A stretch of DNA of 64,000 bases from Simiduia curdlanivorans (GCF_030409605.1 NZ_JAUFQG010000004.1:62001-126000), one strand, 5' to 3'; numbered from the stretch's first letter, positions 34,846 through 44,225 are shown. The notes: generated by a model from the sequence alone, not told the origin. Translations and numbers: made by a program.

Positions 34846-37800
34846 ATGATCAGCAAATTTTTTATACATCGGCCTAAATTCGCCTTTGTGATTTCCATTG
34901 TCATTACGCTGGCCGGTTCGCTGTCGCTAATGACGCTGCCCGTTAACCTCTACCCGGAAATTGCGCCCACGCAAATTCAGGTGACTGCCACCTATCCTGG
35001 CGCCTCTGCCAACGTGGTTGAGGAAACCGTGCTACGCCCGCTGGAAGAGCAAATTAACGGCGTTGAAGGCATGGAGTTTATGGAGTCTACGGCCTCCAAC
35101 TCCGGCCTCGCCACCATCACCGTAACCTTTAAAACCGATGTCGATGGCGACATGGCGCAGGTGAATGTGAAAAACCGCGCCTCGCTGGCGGAAAGTTCAC
35201 TGCCGCCCGAAGTCATGCGCGACGGCGTGCAAACGCTGAAGCAATCCACCAGCATGTTGTTGGGCATTAATTTGATCGGCGAAAGCGAGCAATTCGACAC
35301 CACATTTTTATCCAATTACGCCATCAGCAACTTGCAAGAACCTTTGGCGCGCATCGCCGGTGTTGCCAAGGCCGAGGTGATGGGTGATTTCCAATACGCC
35401 ATGCGCGTTTGGTTAGACCCCACCAAAATGAACGCCCTCGATGTCACGGTATCCGATATTCAAGCGGCCATTGCCGAGCAGAATACCGTGGTAGCGGCGG
35501 GCAAACTGGGCGCCGGCCCCGTTGTTCCAGGGCAACAGTTTGAATACACCATTCAGACCCAAGGCCGACTGCAAGACGCATCCCAGTTTTCCGATACCAT
35601 TATTCGCGCCGAGTCCGATGGCCGCTTCCTGCGCCTAAAAGATGTGGCGCGAGTAGAGATGGGTTCGCGCAGCTATAGCAATGCGGTGAAGCTCGACGGC
35701 CAAGACACCGCCTTCCTGGTCATCTATCAACTATCCGACGCCAACGCCACCTCGGTTGCCGCGGCGATTCACGCGGAAATGGCACGCTTAGCACCCATGC
35801 TGCCAGACGGCGTGCGCTACGAGATTTTGTACGACACCACAGATTTTATTAACGAGTCCATCGCCGAAGTTTATTCGACCTTGTTTGTTGCGGTGGCCTT
35901 GGTGATATTGGTGGTGTTCTTGTTTTTACAAAATTGGCGCGCCACGCTAATTCCCGCGATTGCCATTCCGGTTTCACTCATCGGCACCTTTGCGCTGATG
36001 AACGCACTCGGCTATTCAATCAACACGATTACTTTATTCGGCTTGGTACTCGCCATCGGCGTGGTGGTGGACGACGCCATTGTGGTGATTGAAAACGTCG
36101 AGCGAATCATGAAAGAGGAAAACCTAGGCGGCGTCGAAGCCACGCTAAAAGCCATGGAACAAGTTACCGGGCCCATTATCGCCACCACCTTAGTGTTAAT
36201 GGCAGTATTTGTACCCGTGGGTTTTATGCCCGGCATTACCGGAGAAATTTACAAGCAATTCTCCGTCACTATTTCCTCGGCGGTATTTATCTCCTCCATC
36301 AACGCCCTCACCTTGAGCCCAGCCCTGTGCGCGGTATTGCTAAAGCCAGAACACATGACGCCGATTAAATGGCTGGCGCCGGTGGAAAAATTAATCCACC
36401 GCTCAACCGCCGGTTACACCGGCATCGTCGGCTGGCTATTAAAGCGCGGCGGCCGGGTGGGTATATTTACCCTGTTATTACTGGGCAGCACCTACTGGTT
36501 AATTACCAGCACACCCACCGGCTTCGTGCCCAATGAAGATCAAGGCTTCTTGTTTGTGGATGTGCAGTTGCCCGATGCGGCATCGGCCAATCGCACCGAA
36601 GAAGTCATGCAAAAAATTACCGGCTGGGTGGCGGACGAACCAGGTGTACGCAATTTCATTACGGTATCGGGTTTCAGTATTCTGAGCGGCGGCGCCACTA
36701 ACGGCGGCTTAGGCATAGTCATTTTGGATCACTGGTCCAAGCGCGAGGACCCGGCGCTATTCGCCGATACGCTGCAGAAAAAGTTACAGGGCAAACTTTG
36801 GGCGCTGCCCGATGCCCAAGTGATGGTGATCAACCCGCCGCCCGTGCCCGGTTTAGGCAGCGCTTCAGGTTTCGACTTTAGGCTGCAAGATACGCAAGGT
36901 CGAGATTCGAAAGAGCTGGCTGCCGTGATGGGAGGGCTAATCTACTCCGCCAATCAGCGCGCAGATTTGGCCTACGCCTTCAGTACCTTCCGCGCCAACG
37001 TGCCGCAATACTTTTTGGACGTCGACCGCAATAAAGCCAAGGCTATGGGTATTCAACTGTCGGATATTTTCATGACCCTGCAGGCGCAACTCGGCTCGCT
37101 GTACATTAATGACTTCTCCAAGTTTGGCCGCAATTACCGCGTCATGATTCAGGCCGAGAGCCAATTCCGCCAAGAGCCGTCGGATTTATTGCACTTCTAC
37201 GTGCGCAATCGAGACGGGCAAATGGTGCCGCTGTCGACGTTAGCGACGCTAACCCCAGCGCAGGGGCCGACGTCGATTTCGCGCTTTAATATGTTCCGCT
37301 CGGCCACTATCAACGGCGAGGCGGCACCGGGCTACAGCTCTGGCGACGCCTTGCAAGCCATGCAACTGCTGGCCGATCAGCTACCCGACGGCTACGCCTT
37401 CGAGTGGGCCGGCCAATCGCGGCAAGAAGTGGAGGCCGGCAATCTAGCGCCCATTTTGTTTGGCTTAGCGATTCTGTTCGTCTACCTCTTTTTGGTGGCG
37501 CAGTATGAGAGCTGGAACATCCCCTTCGCGGTATTGGGCGCGGTACCCATCGCCATTTTCGGCGCGCTGGCGGGCTTATCCCTATCGGGCATGGTCAACG
37601 ATGTCTATGCCCAAGTGGGTATGGTGCTGCTCATCGGCCTGGCGGCGAAAACCGCCATTCTCATTGTCGAATTCGCGGTGGAGCAGCGCGCTGCAGGGGA
37701 TAGCATTTTGGAGGCAGCGGCCAACGCCGCGCGCCTGCGCTTTCGCGCCGTGCTGATGACGGCACTGTCTTTCGTGCTCGGCGTGATTCCGCTAGTGACC

Positions 37801-37950
37801 GCCACGGGCGCCGGTGCCGCCTCGCGGGTGTCCTTGGGGGTAACGGTCTTGTGTGGCATGCTCGCCGCAACACTCATAGGCACAGTGCTATTGCCTTCTT
37901 TCTATCAGGGCATACAAACCCTGAGAGAGAAGTTTAAGCCACAAGCTTAA
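34846..37950 (+). CDS. RND efflux pump permease, HAE1 (AcrB/MexB) type
   Basis: The 1034-residue protein has the RND layout of 12 membrane helices and two large periplasmic loops. The proton-relay aspartate pair is in GVVVDDAIVVIENVER and the matching lysine in LIGLAAKTAILIVEFA. Other family marks are the start KFFIHRPKFAFVISIV and GFVPNEDQG. It exports hydrophobic compounds by proton exchange with the adaptor encoded just upstream. Clinical-type drug range is not deducible. The pair lies where Pseudomonas carries its pha cluster. Confidence 0.94.
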   Translation: MISKFFIHRPKFAFVISIVITLAGSLSLMTLPVNLYPEIAPTQIQVTATYPGASANVVEETVLRPLEEQINGVEGMEFMESTASNSGLATITVTFKTDVDGDMAQVNVKNRASLAESSLPPEVMRDGVQTLKQSTSMLLGINLIGESEQFDTTFLSNYAISNLQEPLARIAGVAKAEVMGDFQYAMRVWLDPTKMNALDVTVSDIQAAIAEQNTVVAAGKLGAGPVVPGQQFEYTIQTQGRLQDASQFSDTIIRAESDGRFLRLKDVARVEMGSRSYSNAVKLDGQDTAFLVIYQLSDANATSVAAAIHAEMARLAPMLPDGVRYEILYDTTDFINESIAEVYSTLFVAVALVILVVFLFLQNWRATLIPAIAIPVSLIGTFALMNALGYSINTITLFGLVLAIGVVVDDAIVVIENVERIMKEENLGGVEATLKAMEQVTGPIIATTLVLMAVFVPVGFMPGITGEIYKQFSVTISSAVFISSINALTLSPALCAVLLKPEHMTPIKWLAPVEKLIHRSTAGYTGIVGWLLKRGGRVGIFTLLLLGSTYWLITSTPTGFVPNEDQGFLFVDVQLPDAASANRTEEVMQKITGWVADEPGVRNFITVSGFSILSGGATNGGLGIVILDHWSKREDPALFADTLQKKLQGKLWALPDAQVMVINPPPVPGLGSASGFDFRLQDTQGRDSKELAAVMGGLIYSANQRADLAYAFSTFRANVPQYFLDVDRNKAKAMGIQLSDIFMTLQAQLGSLYINDFSKFGRNYRVMIQAESQFRQEPSDLLHFYVRNRDGQMVPLSTLATLTPAQGPTSISRFNMFRSATINGEAAPGYSSGDALQAMQLLADQLPDGYAFEWAGQSRQEVEAGNLAPILFGLAILFVYLFLVAQYESWNIPFAVLGAVPIAIFGALAGLSLSGMVNDVYAQVGMVLLIGLAAKTAILIVEFAVEQRAAGDSILEAAANAARLRFRAVLMTALSFVLGVIPLVTATGAGAASRVSLGVTVLCGMLAATLIGTVLLPSFYQGIQTLREKFKPQA

Positions 37951-37969
37951 GGCCAACGCTAAGAGCCGA

Positions 37970-38011
37970 GCTGCAAGCTACAAGCCTGCGGCTTGCGGCT
38001 TGCGGCTTGCC
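37970..38011. repeat. Heptamer repeat, 6 mixed units
   Basis: Six contiguous 7-bp units read GCTGCAA, GCTACAA, GCCTGCG, GCTTGCG, GCTTGCG, GCTTGCC. The first two are of the psd-end type. The last ones are the type of the 53754-53914 array, which is nearly the reverse complement of the first. The array can therefore fold back on itself. It lies between the RND pump and ubiE. Confidence 0.85.
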
Positions 38012-38085
38012 ACCAAGCTTTTGTGCCGACAAAAGCCCGATAACAAGGTAGAATCTGGCCCACTGACAGACTTAAGCGAATTCCC

Positions 38086-38835
38086 ATGGCTGAGAAAAAT
38101 ACCACCCACTTTGGTTTTGAACAGGTTGCCGTTGAAGACAAGGCAAAGCGCGTCGCCGGCGTGTTTCACTCTGTTGCGGCCAAGTACGACCTGATGAACG
38201 ATGTGATGTCGGGCGGTATTCACCGCTTGTGGAAACGCTTTACCATCGAGCTGTCTGGCGTTCGCCCCGGCGACAAGGTGCTCGATATCGCCGGCGGCAC
38301 CGGCGACTTAAGTCACAAATTTGCCCGTTTGGTCGGCCCTGAGGGCCAGGTCATTCTGGCCGATATCAATGAATCTATGCTGCGCGTCGGGCGCGATAAA
38401 TTGATCGACCTCGGCGATGTTGGCAACGTGCAATACGCCCAAGCCGACGCCCAATACCTGCCATTTCCAGACAACACCTTTGACTGCATCACCATCGCCT
38501 TCGGCCTGCGCAACGTCACGGATAAAGACCTAGCACTGGAATCCATGCTGCGCATTTTAAAGCCCGGCGGGCGCTTGTTGGTGCTGGAATTTTCCAAGCC
38601 CACCCACAACCTGCTGGAAAAAGTCTACGACACTTACTCCTTCCGCATCTTGCCCTTCATGGGTAAATTGATCGCCAACGACAGCGAGTCTTACCGCTAC
38701 CTGGCCGAGAGCATTCGCATGCATCCAGATCAAGAAACCTTAAAAACCATGATGCAAAACGCCGGCTTTGCCGAAACTCGGTTTTACAACATGACAGGCG
38801 GTATCGTCGCGCTGCACAAGGGCATCAAACCCTAA
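38086..38835 (+). CDS. ubiE: Ubiquinone/menaquinone C-methyltransferase UbiE
   Basis: The 249-residue SAM-dependent methyltransferase shows motif I VLDIAGGTGDLSHKFA near residue 67. The UbiE signatures are YDLMNDVMSGGIHRLWK and the segment ITIAFGLRNVTD. It methylates the benzoquinol ring in ubiquinone synthesis. It overlaps ubiJ by one base (TAATG), and ubiB follows. This is the standard ubiE-ubiJ-ubiB group. Confidence 0.97.
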   Translation: MAEKNTTHFGFEQVAVEDKAKRVAGVFHSVAAKYDLMNDVMSGGIHRLWKRFTIELSGVRPGDKVLDIAGGTGDLSHKFARLVGPEGQVILADINESMLRVGRDKLIDLGDVGNVQYAQADAQYLPFPDNTFDCITIAFGLRNVTDKDLALESMLRILKPGGRLLVLEFSKPTHNLLEKVYDTYSFRILPFMGKLIANDSESYRYLAESIRMHPDQETLKTMMQNAGFAETRFYNMTGGIVALHKGIKP

Positions 38836-39461
38836 TGCTGGAATTGAATGTCGCCGCCCTTGCCGCGGCCGAAACGCTAATCAATAAAGCACTGCGCTAC
38901 GACCCCGCGAGTAAAATTGCGCTGCAAAAACTTGCCGGGAAAATTTTGCACGTTCAGATTAGCCAACCCGAGCTGAATGTCTATATTTGCCCGCGCGTCG
39001 ACCAACTGGACCTACAAGCCCATTGCGACTTGCCCGTGCACTGTAAAATTTCCGGTCGGTTAAAAGACCTGGTGGCATTAGCGGCAGGGGACAATTTTAA
39101 TTTTTCCGGCACCGGCGTGACCGTCACCGGTCAAACCAACCTGTTATTGAACCTACGCGATATTGTTGCCAATTTAGATGTCGACTGGGAGGACTGGCTG
39201 GCCAGCTATACGGGCGACGAAATCGCCAACCCGCTAGCAAAGATGGTGCGCAAAACGGCGGGGTTTGTCACAACGCGCCTGCGCGAGACCAAAGACAATA
39301 TCGAGCCCTACCTAAGCGAAGAATTGGCCTTGCTGCCAACCAAAGTGGCCTTAGAAAACTTCGCTTCACAGGTTGAAAGTCTGCAGCAAAATACCGAGCG
39401 CTTTGAGGCCAAGTTGCAAGCCCTAGCCCGAAAAATTCAGCAAAACAATTCACCCGCCTAA
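38835..39461 (+). CDS. ubiJ: Ubiquinone biosynthesis accessory factor UbiJ
   Basis: The 208-residue protein has an SCP2-like lipid-binding domain in its first 110 residues (ending in VTGQTNLLLNL). A helical tail with a coiled coil at about 170-205 follows. UbiJ holds ubiquinone intermediates for the Ubi enzyme complex. Sequence similarity is moderate, but the position between ubiE and ubiB with coupled translation makes the call firm. Confidence 0.92.
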   Translation: MLELNVAALAAAETLINKALRYDPASKIALQKLAGKILHVQISQPELNVYICPRVDQLDLQAHCDLPVHCKISGRLKDLVALAAGDNFNFSGTGVTVTGQTNLLLNLRDIVANLDVDWEDWLASYTGDEIANPLAKMVRKTAGFVTTRLRETKDNIEPYLSEELALLPTKVALENFASQVESLQQNTERFEAKLQALARKIQQNNSPA

Positions 39462-39487
39462 TTCATCAGTCTAAGGGGCCCAACGGC

Positions 39488-41116
39488 GTGCGCGCTTTAT
39501 TTCGATTATTCCAAATCATAGGTGTCGCCCTACGCTATCGGCTCGACCTACTGCTGCCCAACAACAAACCTTGGTGGCTAGCGCTGTTGTTCTCGCCGCT
39601 GGCCCTACTGCCTAAGCCCGCGGCCACCGATGGCGAGCGACTCAGATTAAGCCTCGAGCGCCTAGGCCCTATTTTTATCAAGTTTGGCCAGCTGCTCTCC
39701 ACTCGCCCAGATTTGGTACCCGCCGAATTAGTGCTTGAACTCAGAAAGCTGCAAGATAAGGTGCCAGCCTTCGACCAGACCCAGCTCGTTAGCATCGTCG
39801 AACAAGCCTTAGGCCAGCCGATTGCCGACTGCTTTGGCGATTTTTCCGCCCAGCCACTGGCCAGCGCCTCCATAGCGCAAGTACACACAGCAAAACTGCA
39901 TACCGGCGAAGATGTGATTGTCAAAGTGGTGCGCCCAAACCTGCTAGCCACCATTAAACGCGATATTGCCCTGCTCAAGGTGATCGCCAAGTTGCTCGAA
40001 GCGATCAGCCAGGACGGCCGGCGCTTGCGCCCGGTAGAAATAGTCGACGATTACCAAATCACCATTACCGACGAGCTAAACCTGCTTAGGGAAGCCGCCA
40101 ATTGCACCCAGCTAAGGCGCAATTTTCTCGGCTCGAAGCTACTGTATGTGCCCGATGTGTACTGGGACTACTGCCGGGAAAACGTCTTAGTGCAGGAGCG
40201 AATTTACGGCATTGGGGTTAGCGATTTAGCCGAGCTCGAAAAACAAAACACCAATATGAAAATGCTGGCCGAGCGCGGGGTAGAAATATTCTTTACCCAG
40301 GTGTTCAGCCACAACTTTTTTCATGCCGACATGCACCCAGGCAATATATTTGTCAGCCGCAAAACACCGGACACACCTAGCTACATTGCCGTCGACACCG
40401 CCATCATGGGTAGCCTCACTACGGAAGATCAGTACTATTTAGCGCGCAACTTAGTGGCTATGTTTCGACGCGATTATCGCCAAGTGGCGCAGTTGCACGT
40501 GGATTCGGGCTGGGTGCCGGCGACAACCTCTGTGGCCGCCTTCGAAAGCGCCATTCGCACCGTGTGCGAACCCATCTTCGAAAAGCCCTTGGCTGAAATT
40601 TCCTTTGGCCAGGTGCTATTACAACTGTTCAGAACGGCACGGCGCTTTAACATGGAAGTGCAGCCCCAGTTAGTGCTGCTACAAAAAACCCTGCTCAATA
40701 TCGAAGGTCTAGGTCGCCAGCTCTATCCGCAATTGGATTTATGGAGCACGGCTCACCCCTTTCTAGAAGCGTGGCTGAAGCAGCGCTACCACCCGAAAAC
40801 CCTGCTGCAAGAGATAAAACGTTTCGGCCCCGAGTGGTTGGAAAAACTACCGCACATGCCGCAAAAAATTTACGACGCCCTTGGCAACAGCGAAAACCTG
40901 ACTAAACAACTAGCCGACATAGGCACAGCACTGGCACGTGAACAGATACGTCAACAACAAGCCCGGCGAGCGACCCGTCGCCATCGTCTGGCACTTATCG
41001 CCTTAGCCGGCGCCGCACTCGTGAGCTTGCCCGAGGCGCGGGCAGCGATCGAGCAACTAAACACCAGCGCGCTGGCGCTAGGACTGCTCGGCCTGTATTT
41101 ATGGCTCGTTTCTTAA
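39488..41116 (+). CDS. ubiB: Ubiquinone biosynthesis regulatory kinase-like protein UbiB
   Basis: The 542-residue protein of the ABC1/ADCK family starts at a GTG. It contains the KxGQ motif in IFIKFGQLLSTRPD, the ASIAQVHTAKL loop, and the modified kinase motif HADMHPGNIFV. Two membrane helices close the C terminus (about 490-540). UbiB has ATPase activity and is needed for coenzyme Q synthesis. It follows ubiJ by 26 bases. Confidence 0.97.
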   Translation: MRALFRLFQIIGVALRYRLDLLLPNNKPWWLALLFSPLALLPKPAATDGERLRLSLERLGPIFIKFGQLLSTRPDLVPAELVLELRKLQDKVPAFDQTQLVSIVEQALGQPIADCFGDFSAQPLASASIAQVHTAKLHTGEDVIVKVVRPNLLATIKRDIALLKVIAKLLEAISQDGRRLRPVEIVDDYQITITDELNLLREAANCTQLRRNFLGSKLLYVPDVYWDYCRENVLVQERIYGIGVSDLAELEKQNTNMKMLAERGVEIFFTQVFSHNFFHADMHPGNIFVSRKTPDTPSYIAVDTAIMGSLTTEDQYYLARNLVAMFRRDYRQVAQLHVDSGWVPATTSVAAFESAIRTVCEPIFEKPLAEISFGQVLLQLFRTARRFNMEVQPQLVLLQKTLLNIEGLGRQLYPQLDLWSTAHPFLEAWLKQRYHPKTLLQEIKRFGPEWLEKLPHMPQKIYDALGNSENLTKQLADIGTALAREQIRQQQARRATRRHRLALIALAGAALVSLPEARAAIEQLNTSALALGLLGLYLWLVS

Positions 41117-41212
41117 CCCTATGCAAAGCGTTCGCTAAGCCACAGCTTTCATCACCCAGATACGCTAGAATGCTCCAAGCACAGCCACAGCACCGGATTT
41201 TGAAACAAAACA

Positions 41213-41599
41213 ATGACTGACACCTTTATCGATCACGTAAACTTCAACCAAGACGGCTTGGTGGCCGCTATCGCACAGGATGCCAAAACCGGCCGCATTT
41301 TGATGATGGCGTGGATGAATGCCGAAGCCCTAGCCCTCACCGTAGAGCGCGGCGAAGCGGTCTACTTTAGTCGCTCGCGCCAGAAGCTCTGGCACAAGGG
41401 CGAAAGCTCTGGCCACAGCCAAAAAGTAAAAGAAATTAGACTCGACTGCGACGGCGATATGATCTGCCTGCAAGTTGAGCAGTTGGGCGGCATTGCCTGC
41501 CATACCGGGCGCGAGTCCTGCCTGTACAGGGTACTGCGCAAGGGCGAGTGGCAAATCACCGACGACGTATTAAAAGACCCCAGCGAGATGTATCAATGA
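41213..41599 (+). CDS. hisI: Phosphoribosyl-AMP cyclohydrolase
   Basis: The 128-residue single-domain enzyme shows MMAWMNAEAL, the metal-site DCDGDMICLQVEQ and the cysteine segment ACHTGRESCLYR. It opens the adenine ring of phosphoribosyl-AMP in histidine synthesis. It is separate from HisE, as in Pseudomonas, and overlaps hisE by four bases (ATGA). Confidence 0.96.
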   Translation: MTDTFIDHVNFNQDGLVAAIAQDAKTGRILMMAWMNAEALALTVERGEAVYFSRSRQKLWHKGESSGHSQKVKEIRLDCDGDMICLQVEQLGGIACHTGRESCLYRVLRKGEWQITDDVLKDPSEMYQ

Positions 41600-41928
41600 G
41601 CGATGTACTCGAGCAATTAACCCGCGTGTTAGAAGCGCGCAAAGGCGCCGACGCCGATAGCTCCTATGTCGCGTCGCTGCACGCCAAAGGCTTGAACAAA
41701 ATTCTGGAAAAAGTGGGCGAAGAGTCAATAGAGACTATCATCGCCGCCAAAGATGCCGCCCTATCGGGCAGCAACGACGATGTCATTTATGAAACCGCAG
41801 ACCTCTGGTTCCACACCTTAGTCATGCTGTCTCACCTCGGCCTCTCGGCCAACGATGTGCTCACGGAACTAGCCCGTCGCTTTGACTTATCTGGCTTGGA
41901 AGAAAAAGCCAATCGAACCTCTAAATAG
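41596..41928 (+). CDS. hisE: Phosphoribosyl-ATP pyrophosphatase
   Basis: The ATG at 41596 overlaps the hisI stop (ATGA) and gives 110 residues. The MazG-like fold has the EExxE-type metal site in KVGEESIETIIAAKD and the segment ETADLWFHTLVML. It converts phosphoribosyl-ATP to phosphoribosyl-AMP, the step just before HisI. An upstream in-frame ATG at 41548 lies inside hisI and is unlikely. Confidence 0.96.
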   Translation: MSDVLEQLTRVLEARKGADADSSYVASLHAKGLNKILEKVGEESIETIIAAKDAALSGSNDDVIYETADLWFHTLVMLSHLGLSANDVLTELARRFDLSGLEEKANRTSK

Positions 41929-41937
41929 GAGCATCCC

Positions 41938-42168
41938 ATGGGACTCGGTGGAATTAGTATCTGGCAACTGTTAATCATTTTAGTCATCATCATTTTGTTA
42001 TTCGGCACTAAGCGCTTGCGCGGGCTGGGCGGCGACATTGGCGATGCCATCAAGGGCTTTCGCAAGGCCGTGAGCGAAGACAAGAAGCCCGAGGCATTGG
42101 ACGACCAGAAAGCCGCGAGCGCCGACCAGCCAGCGGAAAAAACCGACGCCAAGTCAGAACAAAAATAA
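41938..42168 (+). CDS. tatA: Sec-independent protein translocase TatA
   Basis: The 76-residue protein begins MGLGGISIWQLLIIL, a short membrane helix (about 5-22). The family FGTKRL hinge, an amphipathic helix and a charged tail follow. TatA forms the pore for folded proteins in the twin-arginine pathway. It starts 10 bases after hisE and leads tatABC. Confidence 0.96.
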   Translation: MGLGGISIWQLLIILVIIILLFGTKRLRGLGGDIGDAIKGFRKAVSEDKKPEALDDQKAASADQPAEKTDAKSEQK

Positions 42169-42191
42169 TTCCTCAGGGAGCATAAACCCCG

Positions 42192-42614
42192 GTGTTTGAT
42201 ATCGGTTTTTTTGAACTATTACTGGTGGCCATTGTTGGCCTGCTAGTGATTGGCCCCGAGCGGCTGCCCGAAACGATACGCTCGGTCAGCCTTTGGATTG
42301 GCCGGCTCAAGCGCAGCATCAGCGCGACCAAAGCCGAACTGGAGCAACAGCTTGGCACCGAGGATATTCGCCGCCAACTGCACAATGAAACCATCATGCG
42401 CGAGCTAAAAGCCAGCCGCGAAGAAATTGAGCGAGTGCTAAAAGATAACTACGTCGAGCCAGTGGAGCTGCCTGATCACGCCCACATGGATGAGCCAGAC
42501 ACCCACCCAAGCGCTACACCAGACAATCAGCAAGACCAACCGGCGAGCGAAGCAAACGGAAAGGCCAACGAGAACAAAGCGCCCACTACAGACGTACAAA
42601 AAAACAATGACTGA
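42192..42614 (+). CDS. tatB: Sec-independent protein translocase TatB
   Basis: The 140-residue protein starts at a GTG. It has the TatB signature: membrane helix FELLLVAIVGLLVIGPERLP, then an amphipathic helix to about residue 85. A polar, low-order tail (Pro, Gln, Asn, Asp) follows. TatB receives twin-arginine signal peptides together with TatC. Its end overlaps the tatC start by 8 bases. Confidence 0.95.
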   Translation: MFDIGFFELLLVAIVGLLVIGPERLPETIRSVSLWIGRLKRSISATKAELEQQLGTEDIRRQLHNETIMRELKASREEIERVLKDNYVEPVELPDHAHMDEPDTHPSATPDNQQDQPASEANGKANENKAPTTDVQKNND

Positions 42615-43344
42615 CCAACCGCTACCGCTGGTACAACACCTGATTGAATTACGCGATCGACTCTTGCGCATGATTCTGGCGGTGCTTATTATTTTTTGCG
42701 GCCTATTCTACTTCGCCAACGAGATCTACACCTTCGTCGCGGCGCCATTGCAAAAATTTCTGCCGCCCAACGCCAGCATGATCGCCACCGATGTCACCTC
42801 GCCGTTTTTTACCCCTTTTAAACTGACTCTATTTACCTCTGTCGTCGCCGCCATGCCCTACTTACTCTTCCAGTTGTGGGGGTTTATCGCGCCGGCGCTA
42901 TATAAACATGAAAAGCGCTTCGCCTTCCCATTGCTCTGCTCGAGTGTGACGCTTTTTTACGGCGGTATGGCCTTCGCCTACTTCATTGTCTTCCCGCTGG
43001 TGTTTGGTTTTTTTACCAGTGTCGGGCCAGAGGGCGTGACGGTGATGACCGACATCAGCCTATACCTAAATTTTGTCCTCAAACTCTTTTTTGCCTTTGG
43101 CCTCGCCTTTCAGATACCTGTGGCCACAGTACTCATGATTGCCATGGGCCTAACCACCTCGGCATCGCTCGCCAACAAGAGACCCTACATTGTGGTGGGT
43201 TGTTTTGTGATCGGCATGTTACTAACGCCACCAGACATTATTTCTCAAAGTCTATTGGCTATCCCCATGTGGCTGCTTTTCGAAACGGGCGTGCTTGTGG
43301 GGCGACTCGTAGAAAAGCCTGAAGACAAAGAAGTCACCCCCTAA
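42607..43344 (+). CDS. tatC: Sec-independent protein translocase TatC
   Basis: The ATG at 42607 gives 245 residues, the usual length, and the typical start LVQHLIELRDRLLRMIL. Six membrane helices can be placed. The conserved periplasmic loop includes FFTPFKLTLFTS, and PYLLFQLWGFIAPALYKHEKR follows. TatC recognises twin-arginine signals. The upstream frame to 42490 lies inside tatB and is not used. Confidence 0.97.
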   Translation: MTDQPLPLVQHLIELRDRLLRMILAVLIIFCGLFYFANEIYTFVAAPLQKFLPPNASMIATDVTSPFFTPFKLTLFTSVVAAMPYLLFQLWGFIAPALYKHEKRFAFPLLCSSVTLFYGGMAFAYFIVFPLVFGFFTSVGPEGVTVMTDISLYLNFVLKLFFAFGLAFQIPVATVLMIAMGLTTSASLANKRPYIVVGCFVIGMLLTPPDIISQSLLAIPMWLLFETGVLVGRLVEKPEDKEVTP

Positions 43345-43659
43345 GAAAGTTCATGCTTATAGCCGCCTAACGCGCCTAGATCCTGCACTTAGGACTGACC
43401 CAGTTCACCTAAAAGAATAAAAATGAGTAAAAATCAACACTTTGGCAGAGGAAACACCGAAATAGTCTTGATCTACCCTAACAAAAATAAAATATCCGTG
43501 TAGAATCAGTTTATCTGTGCTTTGAGAAGTATTGGCTCTGACAAGTTTACTTGTGATCCACCGGCGCAGGAAAGGCGTCCGCTTTTGCTCACTAGCAGTA
43601 CCAGCGGACAGGTTTTAAGGCTCCGCCGTTGGGGCAATTGCAAAAGAAATGGAAGAACT
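43345..43659. promoter_or_regulatory. Leader region of the cold-shock gene
   Basis: These 315 bases lie between tatC and the cold-shock gene. cspA-family genes commonly have long structured leaders, so this region probably holds promoter and leader, but no specific element is proven. A 26-codon open frame (43423-43503) occurs without a convincing ribosome site. Confidence 0.4.
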
Positions 43660-43869
43660 ATGTCTGATCAGGTTGAAGGCACTGTAAAGTGGTTTAACGA
43701 CGAAAAGGGTTTTGGCTTTATTGAACAAGAAGGCGGCAAGGATGTGTTCGTACATTTCAGCGCCATCAGCGGCAATGGTCGTAAAACTCTGCGCGACGGC
43801 CAAAAGGTCACTATGACCGTGACTCAAGGTCAAAAAGGCCCACAGGCCGAAAACGTTAATCCTCTGTGA
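43660..43869 (+). CDS. Cold-shock protein (CspA family)
   Basis: The ATG at 43660, behind GGAAGAA, gives 69 residues, the normal family size. The two RNA-binding motifs are GFGFIEQ and DVFVHF. The rest follows the five-strand OB fold. It binds single-stranded RNA and acts as a chaperone or transcript stabiliser; which of the several Csp roles it has cannot be told. A strong terminator follows 12 bases later. Confidence 0.95.
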   Translation: MSDQVEGTVKWFNDEKGFGFIEQEGGKDVFVHFSAISGNGRKTLRDGQKVTMTVTQGQKGPQAENVNPL

Positions 43870-43881
43870 TTGATGTTAATT

Positions 43882-43909
43882 AAAAAAGGGCGCTTAGCGC
43901 CCTTTTTTT
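43882..43909. terminator. Rho-independent terminator after csp
   Basis: GGGCGC pairs with GCGCCC around TTA, with an A run before and a T run after. It can work in both directions, for the cold-shock gene and the opposing small membrane-protein gene. Confidence 0.92.
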
Positions 43910-43929
43910 ATAATCGCAATTTATATCTA

Positions 43930-44157
43930 CTAGCTCGCGCCAAGCGCCACTAACACCACACCCGCCACCGCAAACCAAACCGCATCGCGCGCCTTGTCCC
44001 AGGCAAAGCAGGCATAAATGTAAGACAAGGGCGGCAGAAACAAGGTTGTCAGGCCCCAAGAAAAGTCATCGTCAAACGAGATCTGCAACAATAAAAACCA
44101 ACTCACAGCCAACAGCACAAAGCCAAACATCATCATCGCGGAAGATAAAGGGTCCAT
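43930..44157 (-). CDS. Small membrane protein, unknown function
   Basis: The ATG at 44157 behind AGAGGAT gives 75 residues. Two or three hydrophobic helices fill it (about 8-26, 34-48 and 56-73). No motif is recognised. The segment FSWGLTTLFLPPLSYIYAC is reminiscent of small uncharacterised inner-membrane proteins. It is followed by the csp terminator. The function is unknown. Confidence 0.6.
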   Translation of the reverse strand: MDPLSSAMMMFGFVLLAVSWFLLLQISFDDDFSWGLTTLFLPPLSYIYACFAWDKARDAVWFAVAGVVLVALGAS

Positions 44158-44225
44158 CGTTAAATCCTCTTTTTTATTGTGGTAATAACTTACCAGTTGC
44201 GCGCCCGCATGCAAAGCCAGCGAGC

